This document shows positions 46,075 to 59,974 of a stretch of DNA of 64,000 bases, in pieces. The stretch comes from Monosporascus cannonballus (taxonomy: Eukaryota; Ascomycota; Sordariomycetes; Xylariales): positions 21,441 through 85,440 of the forward strand of contig QJNS01000296.1 in NCBI GenBank assembly GCA_004154925.1, in the 5' to 3' direction. The position numbers and the translations under genes are program-made. The notes under the pieces were generated by a model, which was not told where the DNA came from, did not search any database, and worked only from the letters and a program-made list of their open reading frames with translations. The number at the start of each line of letters is the position of its first letter. Within the stretch, counting starts at the first letter, position 1.

Positions 46075-46551
46075 CTCTGTAGCACTCGAAAGATAGGGGA
46101 CCACGATTGCATAACCCAGTTCCCGAAGAAGATTCTCCGGCCTTGGCCTCTTCCTAAGCGTTTAAGTAAGGTCCAGCTGTATCTTGCGACTAAATATATC
46201 GTTTCAAGGTATCTAGAGAGTTTTGACATTCGCCGTAGTCGAGACTGCGATGTAGAAGCTCAAAAAGACTTTTGCGATTGGCTTTTGGTGACTCGGTTGA
46301 ACAATGAGATATTCAACTTTGAATTCTCCGTGATTATTCCATCAAGGCCGGAGATGATCAGTCGAGTAAGTTCTTGAAATTTTGTGCTATTTCATCTTTG
46401 ACTTCCTTATACAGAGCTAAACTTCATAAAAATTCGCTGCTATGAGCACACCTCGACAGGAGAGCACAGAGAGGCTAGTATCCTCAATACCCGTACCAGC
46501 TACCTGTGTCATTTGTTGTTAGCCATAAATGACGCGTTCCAGTATGCCTGA
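46075..46551 (+). pseudogene. Unidentified gene remnant without start codon
   Basis: A 101-codon open frame (46075-46377) with no ATG reads like protein: FPKKILRPWPLPKRLSKVQL, YIVSRYLESFDIRRSRDCDV and DFCDWLLVTRLNNEIFNFEF. It runs into a good splice donor (CGA then GTAAGT at 46366). A fitting acceptor (TTATACAG, ending 46414) follows, and just beyond it another protein-like frame reads ELNFIKIRCYEHTSTGEHRE and SYLCHLLLAINDAFQYA to a stop at 46551. The reading frames do not join exactly across this intron; they are off by one base. I interpret it as an internal fragment of a decayed gene of unknown family. Confidence 0.4.
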
Positions 46552-47800
46552 CACCGTAAAGCGTGAAGGGTGTATGAATTACTAAGTTACCATTATCTTC
46601 ACAGAATTCGAATCCGCTCCTAAAGTTAGGTAAGAAACGGTGCCGATTGGATTTCAAGCAACCTTGGAATAGGTCGCTAATAAATCATCAGGGACAGTGT
46701 GGGCTTGTAACCGTTTAGCGGCGTGTTATGGTGGTGGAAGGGAAACGATATATAAAACAAATGACTGAGGAGAGGCTCACTATATTTGACTTTGGAATGG
46801 GCTGAAGACCTAGGCTATGACCCGGCCATATAGGCCCTATAGGTACATACATCTATTATGGATGCCATTGGCGATCACCGCAGCTACTTTTATAGGTCAC
46901 CCAACAGACATAATAGATTAAGGGTTTGAATCCCATGGAAAACCCAAGTAATTCGAGTAGAAGAAGAAGAATGACGAATAAGAAGGGTGGAGCTGGAGAG
47001 CAGTCAAGGGGGTAGGGTGTTCAAAAAAGAAGCCCAAAAAATTGGCAAAAAACTCGCAAGGCACAAGGTCGAAGAACCTCCTCCAAAGGACCGAAAAACC
47101 TCAGCAGTGCCTTAGTTTTTCTGGCGACTACTTTTACCCAGACCACTAGGTCCACTACACCACAAGGCCACTGAGCCAAGGACTGTAGGGGGGAACATCT
47201 GATGGAAGAACAGCCACTTATCATAATATATGAACGCTCCTGCATACTGTGGGCGTACCATAGGAAACATCCGAGATACCCACCTGCTTGCACATCACAC
47301 ATCACCTCGACAACCTGCAACCCTAGTTGTCTCGCCGCCTTGGGTTTCTGGCCGTTGTATCACTTCAGCACCTACTCACACCCCATTACCCCCCTGTTGC
47401 GTCACGTTTGACTATATGATCAAGATTTCACACTTACCACGCAAGAAATGCATTTTTACTCTATAATTACTACAGCCTTTCGAGCCAACAAAATTACCAA
47501 CCCTTGAAGCTAAGACCTCTTAAGCATCGAACCTTAACAGCAACGTGATATGGGTCTGAACATCATATTTATAGTCTCCTTCTGAGAATAATATCCACGT
47601 GGCTAGTTAAAGAGAATAAACAGCTTGACTTCTCCTATTTCTTAGCCTGTTGACATCATCGAGTGGTAGAACACCTAGAGGTTGCATATAAATGATGCCT
47701 ACTTGGTATCGATGCCTCCAAGACTGGAGGTTCTGGGATCCAAAAATGGCATCCTCCATACCACGCGCGGCCCACAAAATGAGTTTTCTCACGTGACCCT
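46552..47800. other. No gene seen; border of the AT-rich block
   Basis: About 1.2 kb of ordinary composition leading into the AT-rich block at about 47800. Nothing recognised. Confidence 0.45.
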
Positions 47801-48430
47801 CGCTCCATAAAATTTGACGGTATCGTTATATAAAATCGCTTTTATAGCCATTACTTTATGAAATATTAAGTTTAAGGGGAATTAAGATTATATAGTAAAA
47901 CACAAATTATTAAATACTAATATTATTATATATATTCTTTTTATTATATAATAAATGCGACTTATGATAAAATATTAACTGTTCGCAGAAAACAATAGCT
48001 ATAAAGCTAAGATAAAAACGGTTACGTACCGTTTTCAAAACGGTAAATTACGTCCGTATAGTTAAATTTAAACGATTCGCTGATACTTACCCTATAGGGG
48101 TATATCTATTGCTATAAGGAAAAGGCTAATTATCCCCATTTCGATTTAGCCTATTCTTAACATAATACTTTTCGGACCAATTAATGTTAATTATCAGATT
48201 ACCGTATTATATCTCCCAAAACATCAAATATAACAAAGCATTATAAAAAGTCGTCTAAGTTAAAGATATCTATTAACGAATTCAATAATACCATAGTAAC
48301 TAATAATTACTTAAAACATGTTATAAGGCTTTAAAAAGGTGAATGTTTTTTAGCCGCTTACCCTCTTATATCTAAAGTTAAACGGTAGATAAAGCTTTAC
48401 CGAACCATAACGGTTAGTGTCAGCTAGCCA

Positions 48431-48448
48431 GGTGTGCTATAGCACACC
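48431..48448. repeat. Perfect 18-bp palindrome
   Basis: GGTGTGCTATAGCACACC is its own reverse complement. It sits at the start of a ~270-bp island of near-normal composition within the AT-rich block, perhaps part of an LTR or other transposon end. Confidence 0.8.
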
Positions 48449-50784
48449 AAATACGGAAAGGTCACCTTCTGATCGGAACATATATACTCCGTTGCTAAGC
48501 TATACAAAAGTGGTACGCGTTGTGAAAACGTACGCAATTAGCTAAATACAATAACTGTTATGGCTGCACCATGCCATTACGCCACCAGGGCAAAAGATCA
48601 GTGGAATGATCGCAATTGTGGCAATCATCCTAGTGCTTACAGCTGTATATATACTAGAGCTCTTACGGTGGACCAAGCCGTAACAATAACGCAACTGATA
48701 TCCCCTATATCTAACAATTAAAAATCTTATTCGTTTAAGTCGTATATATATTTATTAATTAGCTATTATTATGACGATAAAAGCTATATATTAATAGGAA
48801 TTATTAATACATTCCAATATTAATAATAATAACCGTAGCGTTAACGTCTTTAATTATTTATAAAAAACCTAAGGATTAAGACCACTTTAAGGGCGATCTT
48901 TAATCTAAAATATACGCGTTTAATATTTGGGATTTTATCGATTTTAATTAATTATTTCCGTAATTTGTTAAACCAACAAAATCCGACATAATTTCTTATC
49001 TCAAAAGACGAATTCGCTATACGGCGTATTCTAACATTTTATTATCGTCCTTATTTTCCGAAACAAAATACCGAAAAAATTAATTTTAAGGGATATCTAA
49101 TAAATATTTTTAAAATAACGACCGAAAGTAAACAGGCCTATAATTAGAACTTTACGGCGTATATTTATAAAAATCGCAAATACGAGAATTTTCGCAAAAA
49201 TTATAACGATTTTACAAAATAAATTTTAAAGTCGGTATTTCCATTAATTAAAAAAACGAATTTTCTCTTTGGAAAAAACTTATGAAATTAATACGTTAAG
49301 TTAGTTAAATTAGATAAGGTATATAACAGCAAGTTCTTAATTAATACCTAACGAAAATACTGCGAATAATTAAAGTAGATTTCGAAGTTAGCGAAGAAAT
49401 TAAACGAATAAATCGTAAAATAACAAAAGGTTATGGCCCTGAAATAACGACACGGCACTCCAAAAACGAAAATAACGATTATATAGATTAATAACTTATA
49501 TACGGCATTAGCTTTTATTATAGGGACTTGGATAATTATTTCCCAAATAATAAAAAAAAGTTAAGATTAATAACGGGTTGATTAATTATTAAGAAGTAAT
49601 TATTAGCCTTTTAAATTATTAAAACATAATTTATTAACAACCGTCAAAAAGTGTTCAAGTAATATTTCCGACTTTTTACGGAATTCCCGCAAACTTTATT
49701 AATTAAAACGATTTTAATTAGGACGAAGCTTAATTTATTAACCGATAATTACGAAATAAAGCCCCAGGACGAATTCCAAAGTAAAGCAGCCGTAAAGGTT
49801 CATATTCGAACCGAAATAATAACAAGCGGAAACGTAACAAATCAGATACCTAGGGTACCCGTTATAAAGCTTATATGTACTTTTATTACAGATTACTTTA
49901 ATATTATTATGCTTTTTTTAATAAATAATTAGAAAATTTCTGCTTTAACGAAACCATAACCGTTTATGTAAAAAATAGGATAATTTTTAATTAGTTTTGA
50001 AAGGAAGAAATTAACCGGTTATCGAAAAGCATAAAAAAATTAATTGCTTAAAAAACGGAATAACTCTTAAAAAAATAAAACGAATGTTAACGTATTTTCT
50101 GATTAATTATACGTACGGCGTAATATATATTTCGTTTTATTTTTTAAGGAATTTTTTTATCTTGGATTTTGAATCGACGATATATATGTTTAATGCGATT
50201 AATAAGTTCCTTAATTATAAACCCATTATCTAAGGTAACGAAATATACGTAAGTAATAATTTTGTCTTAATTAATAATTACGAAAAAATAAAGATATTAT
50301 TTTGAAACTTTAATAATATAAAGGCATTACGTTTATACGATATATTTTATTATAAAAATTTCGCATATAATTTGATATTATTTTAATAATTTCGGCAAAA
50401 AAATATTAGTAAGATGACAAAAAGATTAATAATTATATTTGAAATAAATATAATTAAGTTATTATTACTTTAATAATCAAATATAATTAATTCGTTTTCG
50501 AAAATATTAATATAATAATTTTTAATGTAATATTTATAACCTATAACCGAAACGTTAATTTAAAAATTGCGAAATTATTACGTATTAACGATAAAACCAT
50601 GCAGTATTTATATTTAAATTATTTAAGCCCTAAAGTAATTATTTAATTTTCGTTTTATTTAAAACAGGTGCAATTAAAAAGTTTTACGATAATCGAATAC
50701 CAGGCTTGCGGCGAAGTAAAAGTTAAAAGGTAAATACGTCGTATACCGAAAAAATGAGCTTTTTAATTAAGCCAAAAAATAGCC

Positions 50785-51129
50785 GTCGACTTTACGGATT
50801 TCGAAGAAAACCCGAAAGGATACAGATACGTAATGTTTGTTACTAATAAATACTTAAGTTATATTTAAGATATTTATTTTAAAAACCGAACATAAAATAT
50901 TTTAATTAATATATTTTAGTATTTCTTAAGCGTTTTTAAAAATTAGGATAAAGGTTTTCCGTAAATAATGAAATACGATAACGAAATTTTGAAATATATT
51001 ATAATTCTTTTTCTTAGCATTAAATTAAAGCTTTTAATACTTTATACCTAAATTTAAAACGGGGATATAAAGCATTTAAAAGGTATAATTAAGGAACTAA
51101 CGACTATAATACGAAATAACGTTAAGTTA
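50785..51129 (+). mobile_element. Ty1/copia integrase core relic
   Basis: A single frame of 115 codons with no insertions or deletions reads as the catalytic core of a copia-type integrase, interrupted only by TAA and TAG (seven). Landmarks: VDFTDFEENPKGYRYVMFVT at the first catalytic Asp, KYDNEI at the second (usual D-N-E context), and an NG-containing stretch where the family has TPxQNGxAER. The stops are what C-to-T changes at CAA/CAG would give. The frame continues for some distance past 51129. The element's protease, reverse transcriptase and LTRs are not readable. Confidence 0.7.
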
Positions 51130-53003
51130 TTATTATTTTTAATTATATATATTTTTAAAATAGCAATATACCTCATTATTTTTTTTAAATTAGCTTTCCG
51201 TTTCGGCCAGTTATTGACCAATTTCTGGGGCTATGGTTCGAAAATATTAATACCATTATTTATCGTTTTTAATATCTCCGATACGATTTAAGAAGTCGAA
51301 TTTTTTATAATATATATAAGTAATCCGTCCGTAAATATAGTATTCCCCTTTTTCGTAATCGGAATATTTTTGCCGTCGATAATATATGGTATATATTTTG
51401 CCATATCGATCAGGAGTTCCGGGACAAACCTTTTCTATTTAATTCTAATATTTGCGTAATTATTTTTATAATACTTTTTAATATGTTCGCAATATTTATT
51501 AAATCAGCTTTTTGGCTTTTCGCATTTTTTGTTAAATATTTCGTTATAAAGAACCTGGTGTATATTTAAATTAAATTATGTTAATAAATTTATTTTCGTT
51601 TTTCTGATTTTCTTTAGATTATTCATTAGGTATTGGTTTTAATCGTTTTAATGGAGCTTTTTAGATGACTTATATTATGCTGCTTTATATCTCATTTTGT
51701 TATAATTATATCATTTGGTTTGGCTTTGGTTTTTTTATAAGTAGCTTTTAATTTTATAAGTTTTAGTTCTATACTATAAAAAGTATTATTATATCGAAAA
51801 TCGTTATTATTAATTATATATCGGAATTTATTATTATTTTTTTCTGTAGTGCTTTTAATACGTTATATTTATTATCGATTATTAATTTTAATTATTATAA
51901 CGATATAATCCGATAAATAATTAAGCCGATCGAACTTCAAAAATTCTTTTTGCATTTTTTTAAGCTATCGAAAAACTTAATTATTAATATTTTTTATTTT
52001 TTATTTAGCTTAATTATTATTTAAACCAGTATATTATCGTAATTAAATATAAATTTGTTTTATCGTAATTATTAAATTTGTATTTCGGGTTTTATTTCTT
52101 TATTTATTATTTCGAAACTTTTCGTTAATATTTGCTTAAATTATTTATAATCGTTATAAATTTATATTATTTTTGGGTTTCGTGTTTTAATTAGCAAAAT
52201 AACGTATATTTTTTTATAACGGGTTTAAATTAAATAATCGCATATCTAGTAAGTTATGTAATTGCGAATTTTATTCGTATAATAAACGTAATAAATCGAA
52301 TAAGAAAATACTCGAAATAAATTTGGTATTAAGTTAAAAATAATTATAATTTAAGTAAGGTTTAATCGAAAAATTTGAATTTAAAAAAAATTTAAGAACC
52401 TTTTTTAATTATTTAATAAAATTTAACTAAATAATTTAATTTGTTTAAAAAGGTTTCCCGGTTTCGAGAACTTTTTTCCTTAAGTTTTTTATAGGCGGCT
52501 TAAAAAAAATTATAAGATTATTATTATTTTTTTAAGTTAAAGAATACGTTCGTTTATAGCATCTAGTTGTCGAAGAACTTCTTTATAAGAAAAATAACGT
52601 TTTTTCTTTTTTCATCGAATTTTATTTTAATATCTAGGTAATTAAGAACTTAATAAATAAGCTATTCGGGTTATTTACTAATAAATATAATATTAATCGA
52701 TATTATTCAAAATTCAATAATATATAATAATTAAAAGATTTAATTAATTATTAAACCTTAATCGTACGGGTTTATATTAATGAGAATATTGTAAGAATTT
52801 AAATAATCAATATAATAATCATTTTATATTTCGTAATTTTTAAAATATTTTAAATAATAATATTATATTATAAATGAAAATTATTTAAATTACAAAAATA
52901 AAAAGCATATATATATATTAAATTTTAGTATTATTGTTTATCTTTATTTAATTATATTTTATAAATTTTTATTAAGCGGTTACTTAATATTAATTAGTCG
53001 TAT

Positions 53004-53160
53004 TTAGCAAATCTTTGCTAAGCACCCATCACGTGACCTGAGAGGTGGTCCGTATTATCTTCGTTAACCGTTTTCTGAGGCCGGAGCCTGTCAGTTATCT
53101 CAGCTAGCTCAGGCCTCCCTGGCTCGTTTTCCCAATTTCTTCAAAGTTATTCAAGTACCG
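53004..53160. repeat. Less-mutated GC island in the AT block
   Basis: Begins with an inverted repeat, TTAGCAAA-TC-TTTGCTAA (53004-53021), and continues with about 140 bp of near-normal composition (CACCCATCACGTGACCTGAG, then CAGCTAGCTCAGGCCTCCC). It could be a transposon terminus (LTR) or a fragment that escaped RIP. No coding. Confidence 0.5.
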
Positions 53161-56100
53161 CTCTATAACGCTAAATATTAACTAATCAAATCCCAAATCC
53201 CCGTAACGAACTAACAAAGCTTAAGTTATAGTTGCGTAAAAACGGCTTCGTTTAATATATTTGCTTTTTTAAAAAAACGAAAATCCGTAATAACTTAATA
53301 ACAAAACGTTTTTTTATAAATATATATATATATATACCGTTATTTTTATTACAACTTATTATTAATATTATTCTGGTTTTAATCAGAACTTAATTATTAT
53401 TTTTAAACCTTAATACGTATAATAATTATTGCCTAAGCCCGTTATGTTATTATTCCCCTTTTTAAAATATAATAAACTCGAATTTTCTTAGTTTTACTGG
53501 GCTACATTTTTAGAACAAAATATACGTATACGTACCTTAAATCTTTGGCATTAATATAAAAAAATTAATATAATATTTGAAACTTTTATTTGTAATTAAG
53601 TTTTTTATAATAATTTAGGCTAAATTATTAATTTAACCGTTTGGATTAATAAATTAATTAATATTTTAAAAGAAAAATAAATACGCGAAAAGTTATTAAT
53701 ATGCGAAAATTAACAGGAATTTCTAATTCCGGCTAATTAGGACCCCGTTATATACAGATACCATAATATATTATACGGAAAGCTTATAGTTTTGGCAAAA
53801 GGGCCTAAATTCCGTCGTCCGCTAGAAAAAATATTATTCGAAATTAAAAAAATTTATACCATTTTAGATAAGGGTTAATATTTTATAAAAGCGTTTGCCC
53901 TTAATTAATTTAAATTTTTAAATTAAATAATTATATATTTTAGAAAAAAGTAATAATCGTATAATGCAAAACGAAAAACGAAGCGGTTTTGTAATAATAA
54001 TAATTTGGATATTTTTATAATTTTTTTTATAATTTTAGCTATTATTGTTAAGATAATTTCCAAAATTAACGGCAATTATTTACCTTATTAATTAAGTAAG
54101 TTTTTATTATTTTTAGGTTTATTACGGAATAATATTAATATATTAAAAGGATTAAATATTTACGAAAATTATTATACGTTAAATAAAAATATAATTCGGT
54201 TAATAAAGGAAGTTAAAGTAATTATATTAATTCCTTTATAATTATATAATTTTAATTAAGATAAATTACGTTTTATAATTAGATATAATAAAGTAATATC
54301 GTATTTTGATATAATAATTTTAATATTTAAAATTATATTTATAATATAATATTTCGATATAATATTATTATACGGAATATTATTATTACTTTTATTTGCT
54401 ATTATAACCGTATTTCATTAAAAAGGTTAAAATAATTTATGTTTTAATTTAATTAATATTACAAAATAAAATAATTTTATAAAACGTTATAATAATATTT
54501 AATACCGCCTAATATTTCTTATTAATTCGTAATTAATATTATCCGAATTTTATTTTTTAGTTTTATTAATACGTTTTATAAACGTAATAAATAAAAATTC
54601 CTTAATTTTTCTAAATTAAAATATATTCCGTATAACAAACGTTATTCGATTTTATTAAATATAATTAATAAAAATAAAGATATTATTAACGGTACTTATG
54701 GCGTTTATCGAAAATGTTTTTAAGGGATATATAAATTAAAAAAAATAACTTTATCGGTTTTCGGAACGTTTTTATTTTATTTATAAAAATCAGAAAATAA
54801 TTAGTTCTATTTGGAAAATATAAGTTAATTAAATTAAATAACCGATCTATATAATAAGAAACGATAATTCTTTTTATTTTATTTTATATATAAATAAACC
54901 TTTTATTTATATTTATACGTATTTATTAGCCCGATAATATAACTGGAATATATAAAATATAAATAATTTTAAAAACGGATTATTAATTTTTAAATAAAAT
55001 AATATAATTATATCAAAAATTACGAAAATTTTACTTTTTCGAACCTTTTATTTTATATATATATAATATTCGTAAATTTGCGTTATTTTTATAAGAATTA
55101 CGTATACGATACGGATTATTTGTAATAAAAATATTTAACGTATATAAAATTTTTTAAAATACTTCAATTAAAAACTTTTTTTCGAAAGCCGAATTTATCG
55201 AATTTATAAAATATATATGCTCCCGGTTAACCGTTGCCGAATTTAAATCTATTACGTATAAAATGGTTTTTAAATATCTTAATTATGCCGGATAAATAAA
55301 AGAGATATTACGGAATCCTAATTAAAACGCGTTAATAAATAAAGATTTTTTTGATAAAATTGTTTTATTATTACTTATTAATAATACGTTACTTAATAAT
55401 ATAAATACTTTAACGGATAATTTATAAATATTTTATGTTTTAATTCGGAAATATACTTTATTTGTATTATTTTTTAAATAACGTAATCCTAATTAAAGTA
55501 TACCAAATAAAGCCTTTTTAGCGGATAATTACAAAACTAAAAATATTTCTAATACGGCTAATATTCCATAAAGCGATAACTTTTTTAACTTAATTAAAAA
55601 TAATAGTTAACCGTTAATCGATATTATTTTTATTAATGAAAAATTTCGAAATTATTATTATTTTCGTTAAAAAACCCAGATTTATTTATATTATTTATAT
55701 ATTATACGATATAACGACATTAGTTATATTAAGTAATTAATATTAATAATAATATTTTTTATGAGGCCGGTTAATTTAATTACGGCAAAAATATTTTTTT
55801 TCGATTAAATATTATATTTTATAATATTAAATAAAATAATTATTAATTCGATTTTAATATTAAATTTAATTTCGACAAAATTTAGGAAAAAAATATAAAA
55901 AATATTTAATCGAAAAGGCGAATATTATATTTTATAATTTGCTCATAAATTTTACCGGTCGAAAAATAATATATATAACGTTAATATTATCTTTTTCCGA
56001 AATTTATTTTTAATTAGGTATTATATATCTTTATAATGCAAATTTTATGCCCATTATATTTTTTTATGAAATAAACGTTACGTTATTTAGGATTTTTGTA

Positions 56101-59100
56101 ATAAAATCTTTAAATACGTTTATTTTTTGTTTCGGAATTTCTGGCTTATTAAGGGATATCCGTTTCGGACTTAAAAAGATAATTGGAATTCCAAAAATAT
56201 TCTGGCCGTAAGACGTAAAATTATAAAAATTATATTTATCGATTTTAATGATACTGTACTTATTATTAACAATATAAATAAGCTTAATTAATTAAATACG
56301 GCAAAAAACGAAAATTAACTTATAAATAGCCTTAACGTAATTACCCGAAAGGTTTTTGGTACCGAATTTGTTAAAAATAATTTGGCTCCGGATAACCGTA
56401 ATATTTTACATACGAAAAAAAGTTATAATTTTATGGTATAAATTATCGATAATTTAAGTAATAATTTTGATTAAGGCGGTCCGTTATTATCGTCGTTATT
56501 ATTAAATAAATAAAATAAGGATTTATCGGACGAAAATAAACCGCTAATATAATTTTTTATTTTTTTGCTATTTTATATTTTGCTATACATAATATATTAT
56601 TTATATTATAGTTTTAATATTAATATAATTTTATTATTTATGTAATTTTAATCGGCCAATTTCAGAATTATCTTATATATTACTATAATTATTTGGTTAT
56701 TATACCAATATAACTTATTCGCTTTTAATAATAAAACCACAAATAAAAAAAATAATATTTTACGATACGATACGTAATATAATTATTAACAAAATTAATA
56801 TAAATAATTAGGTTTATAATTTACCTAATTTTAATTAATTATGTTTCGTTTAAACGTTTTATTTTTTATAAGATTATATAAAAATATCGTATTGCTTATA
56901 ATTAAATATAACGTATAATTTCGGGTTAACCCGTATATCCAGTTTGTAATTAATTTATCAATTAATATTTTTTAAATATTTTTTAAGATTTTTTTCTTCC
57001 GTTTTGTTTTTTTTGCGCGTTATTATAATTTATGTGTTAATACCTTTTTTTACGTTTTCGGGTTTTAAAATTTTAATTATCCTAAACGTAATATGTATAT
57101 TTAAATCCTTTTAAAAACTTTTATTCGGATTATATAATAATGCCAAATATTAAAAATTACGTATAAATATTTTTTACCATATTTTTATACGTAATTTGCA
57201 TATTTATTACCTATATAATTCCGTAAATTATAATAACCATAAAATAATTATATAATATATATTTTTTGGCCAGGTAACCTGGTTTATAAAGTTATAAACC
57301 TTTTTTCGTATTATTTATATAATATTTAATTTATATAACCATTTTATTAAATTATAAAAACCATAATTAATCGAAATTCTGTTATTAATTTAATAATTTA
57401 ATAACTTATAAGGTTAGTATAATCCTTTATAACGAAAATTTTATTTTATTAATTATTATTATAAAGGATATTGTAAATTATATTATTAATATTTAATACT
57501 TATATAAATGTCATACTTTTCCGTAATAAAAAGTCTTATTTATAATATAAATCTATCGTAATATTACCGAATTTATATATTATTAATAATTATGAAATTC
57601 TTTTAATTAATATATATTCGTATTAATATTAAAATGTAAGGTATTTATTTTTTTTGATTTTCCGCCATATTAACATAAATTTATAACATATATTTAATAT
57701 TGAAAATTAATTACGTATAATATATATTTTTCGTAAAAAATATTTTATATTTTAAAATAAGTAAATTTTGCTTAATTAATACGAAAATACCGTAATCGGG
57801 ATTATGTCGTCGGTTTCGCCCTATTATAAATTATTTTAATACCGGTTCCGGTTATTTTTTAATTAAAAATTTCATTATCCGTTTTTAAAGTTATTGTTCA
57901 AAAGCAAATTATTTTTATTTTAGTACTTATTCCGGTTATTTTTTAATCCGAAATTTTATCACCCGTTTGTAAAATTATTTTTTAAGGGTAAGTTATGTTT
58001 CGGAAATAAATTATTTTTCGGCAATATTATTAATAAATTTAATTCCTTTAATCGGGGAAATAAGGTTTTTAAGTTTATTTGGGATATATTATTAGAAATT
58101 ATAATAAAAATTATTTTTATTATATCGGCAAAAACTTTATTTATCCCTTATAATAGTATAATATATATAAAAATATGTATTATAATATAGATTTTAAATA
58201 TTAAATAAAAGAAGAATTAATTTATAATTATTATATATTAAAATATAATAAATATTTAAAGTTATAAAAACTTATAAATAAATAAATAATATTAATTATA
58301 TAATAAATAAATATAATAATCATATTTAATATATATTTAATCGAAATAATTTTATAAATTATATAAAAAAATTATAATAAAGTATAAATTCTATATAATT
58401 TATGTATAATTATTCAGTTTTTTCTTTATATATTATTATTTCGTTATAAAAGAAATAATATTAATTTTTTATTTATACTTAATAACCTATATAAATTTAA
58501 TAATTTACATATTTATAATTATATAATTTTAAAATTTCTATATATTTTAATTTTAATTTTATGTATTACTTTAAAATATTTTTATAATTTATTAATTATC
58601 CGTAAACTTTATTCGTATATTATAAAGTCTTATATATTATTTATTTATATTAATAATATATGCGGTAATTATTTAATATACGAATTTTACTTTATTTATT
58701 ATATTTTATATTTTTTATTTATATTTTTAGGTTTAATTAAGCCGAATTTATATTGGTAAACTTATAAGATTATTAAATCTTTTAATTATAATTACTTATT
58801 TATATATATTTAATATTATTTAATTATTATAATAATATTATTACCGTTTAATAAAGCAAAATATCGTAATTATATTTAGAAAATATATAAGAAATTAACA
58901 AAAAATTAGAATATATATAAAAATCGTAATAATATTAAGTTAATTTTCGATACGAATTATATTAATTACGGCATCATTTTCCGTACCTTATTTTTTGTTA
59001 TATATATTATTTTTCCAAACTTTGTCTTAACTTATAAAATAAATTTTTTTAAACCAAACGATTATTTAATAAAATCCTAATATTATAAAATCTATATAAA

Positions 59101-59600
59101 AAAATTTTATTATTATATATTAAAAACTATAAATTATTTACCGTTTTATATATATTAATATATATTTTAATAATTTTTAAATTTTATTTTTTTTAAATAC
59201 CCAAAAAATTATTAAATAATATATAATATTATTTATTTTTTATACCAAAATATAATAATAAAAATATCGGTACGGATAATACAGATTATTAAATATTAAG
59301 TTTTTAAAACCGCAAAATAAACGTTTTTATATTATAAATTTAACCGGCGCATATTTTTTAGAAAATCGTATAATTCGGGCCGTTAACCGTTTTTGGTAAT
59401 TTATGATTTATAATAATTTATATAATATAAATAATATTACGAATATAATAATCTTATGGTTCCGATTAGGAAAAATATATAACCGTAATATATTTTATAA
59501 TATATATTATATAAACGTTATTTTTATAATATTAAACGAAAGGAAAATCCGTAATTTTACGTAATTGGTTATCGAATAAATAATTTTATATAAAAATTAA

Positions 59601-59819
59601 ATTTTTAAATATTGCGATATATTCGGTATTAATATTAAGGACTTCGGCGGGTACCTGGAATATCCGATTATTATTATATTTATGTAAAATTTTAATATAA
59701 AGAAATTCCTAGAACCAGCCGGGAAAAAAATAAAGGAATTTTTAGAATTAATCGAGGACCCAGCTACGCCGATAAAAGAAAAACGCGGTAAGGGGAAAAA
59801 AGCTAAATCCGGCCGTTAA
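59601..59819 (+). pseudogene. Surviving C-terminal reading-frame tail
   Basis: Within the AT block a 73-codon frame with one internal TAA (59685-59687) reads YCDIFG, DFGGYLEYP and finally KKFLEPAGKKIKEFLELIED followed by PATPIKEKRGKGKKAKSGR and a stop. The basic Lys/Gly-rich end and ordinary amino-acid mix look like the C-terminus of a transposon protein that was only lightly mutated. I cannot name the superfamily. Confidence 0.5.
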
Positions 59820-59921
59820 TTTTTATTAAGGAAATTAAAAAGTTTTAATTCGAAAAAAAATAATTATTAAAATTTTTAATAAAATAATAATAAGGTATAC
59901 AGACGATCTTAAAAAATATTA

Positions 59922-59974
59922 ATTAAAACCGTACGCCGATAAATATTTATTAAAACCGTACGCCGATAAATATT
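59922..59974. repeat. 27-bp direct duplication
   Basis: ATTAAAACCGTACGCCGATA with its continuation AAATATT occurs twice in tandem with a 27-bp period, within AT-rich DNA about 100 bp after the surviving reading-frame tail. Confidence 0.75.
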
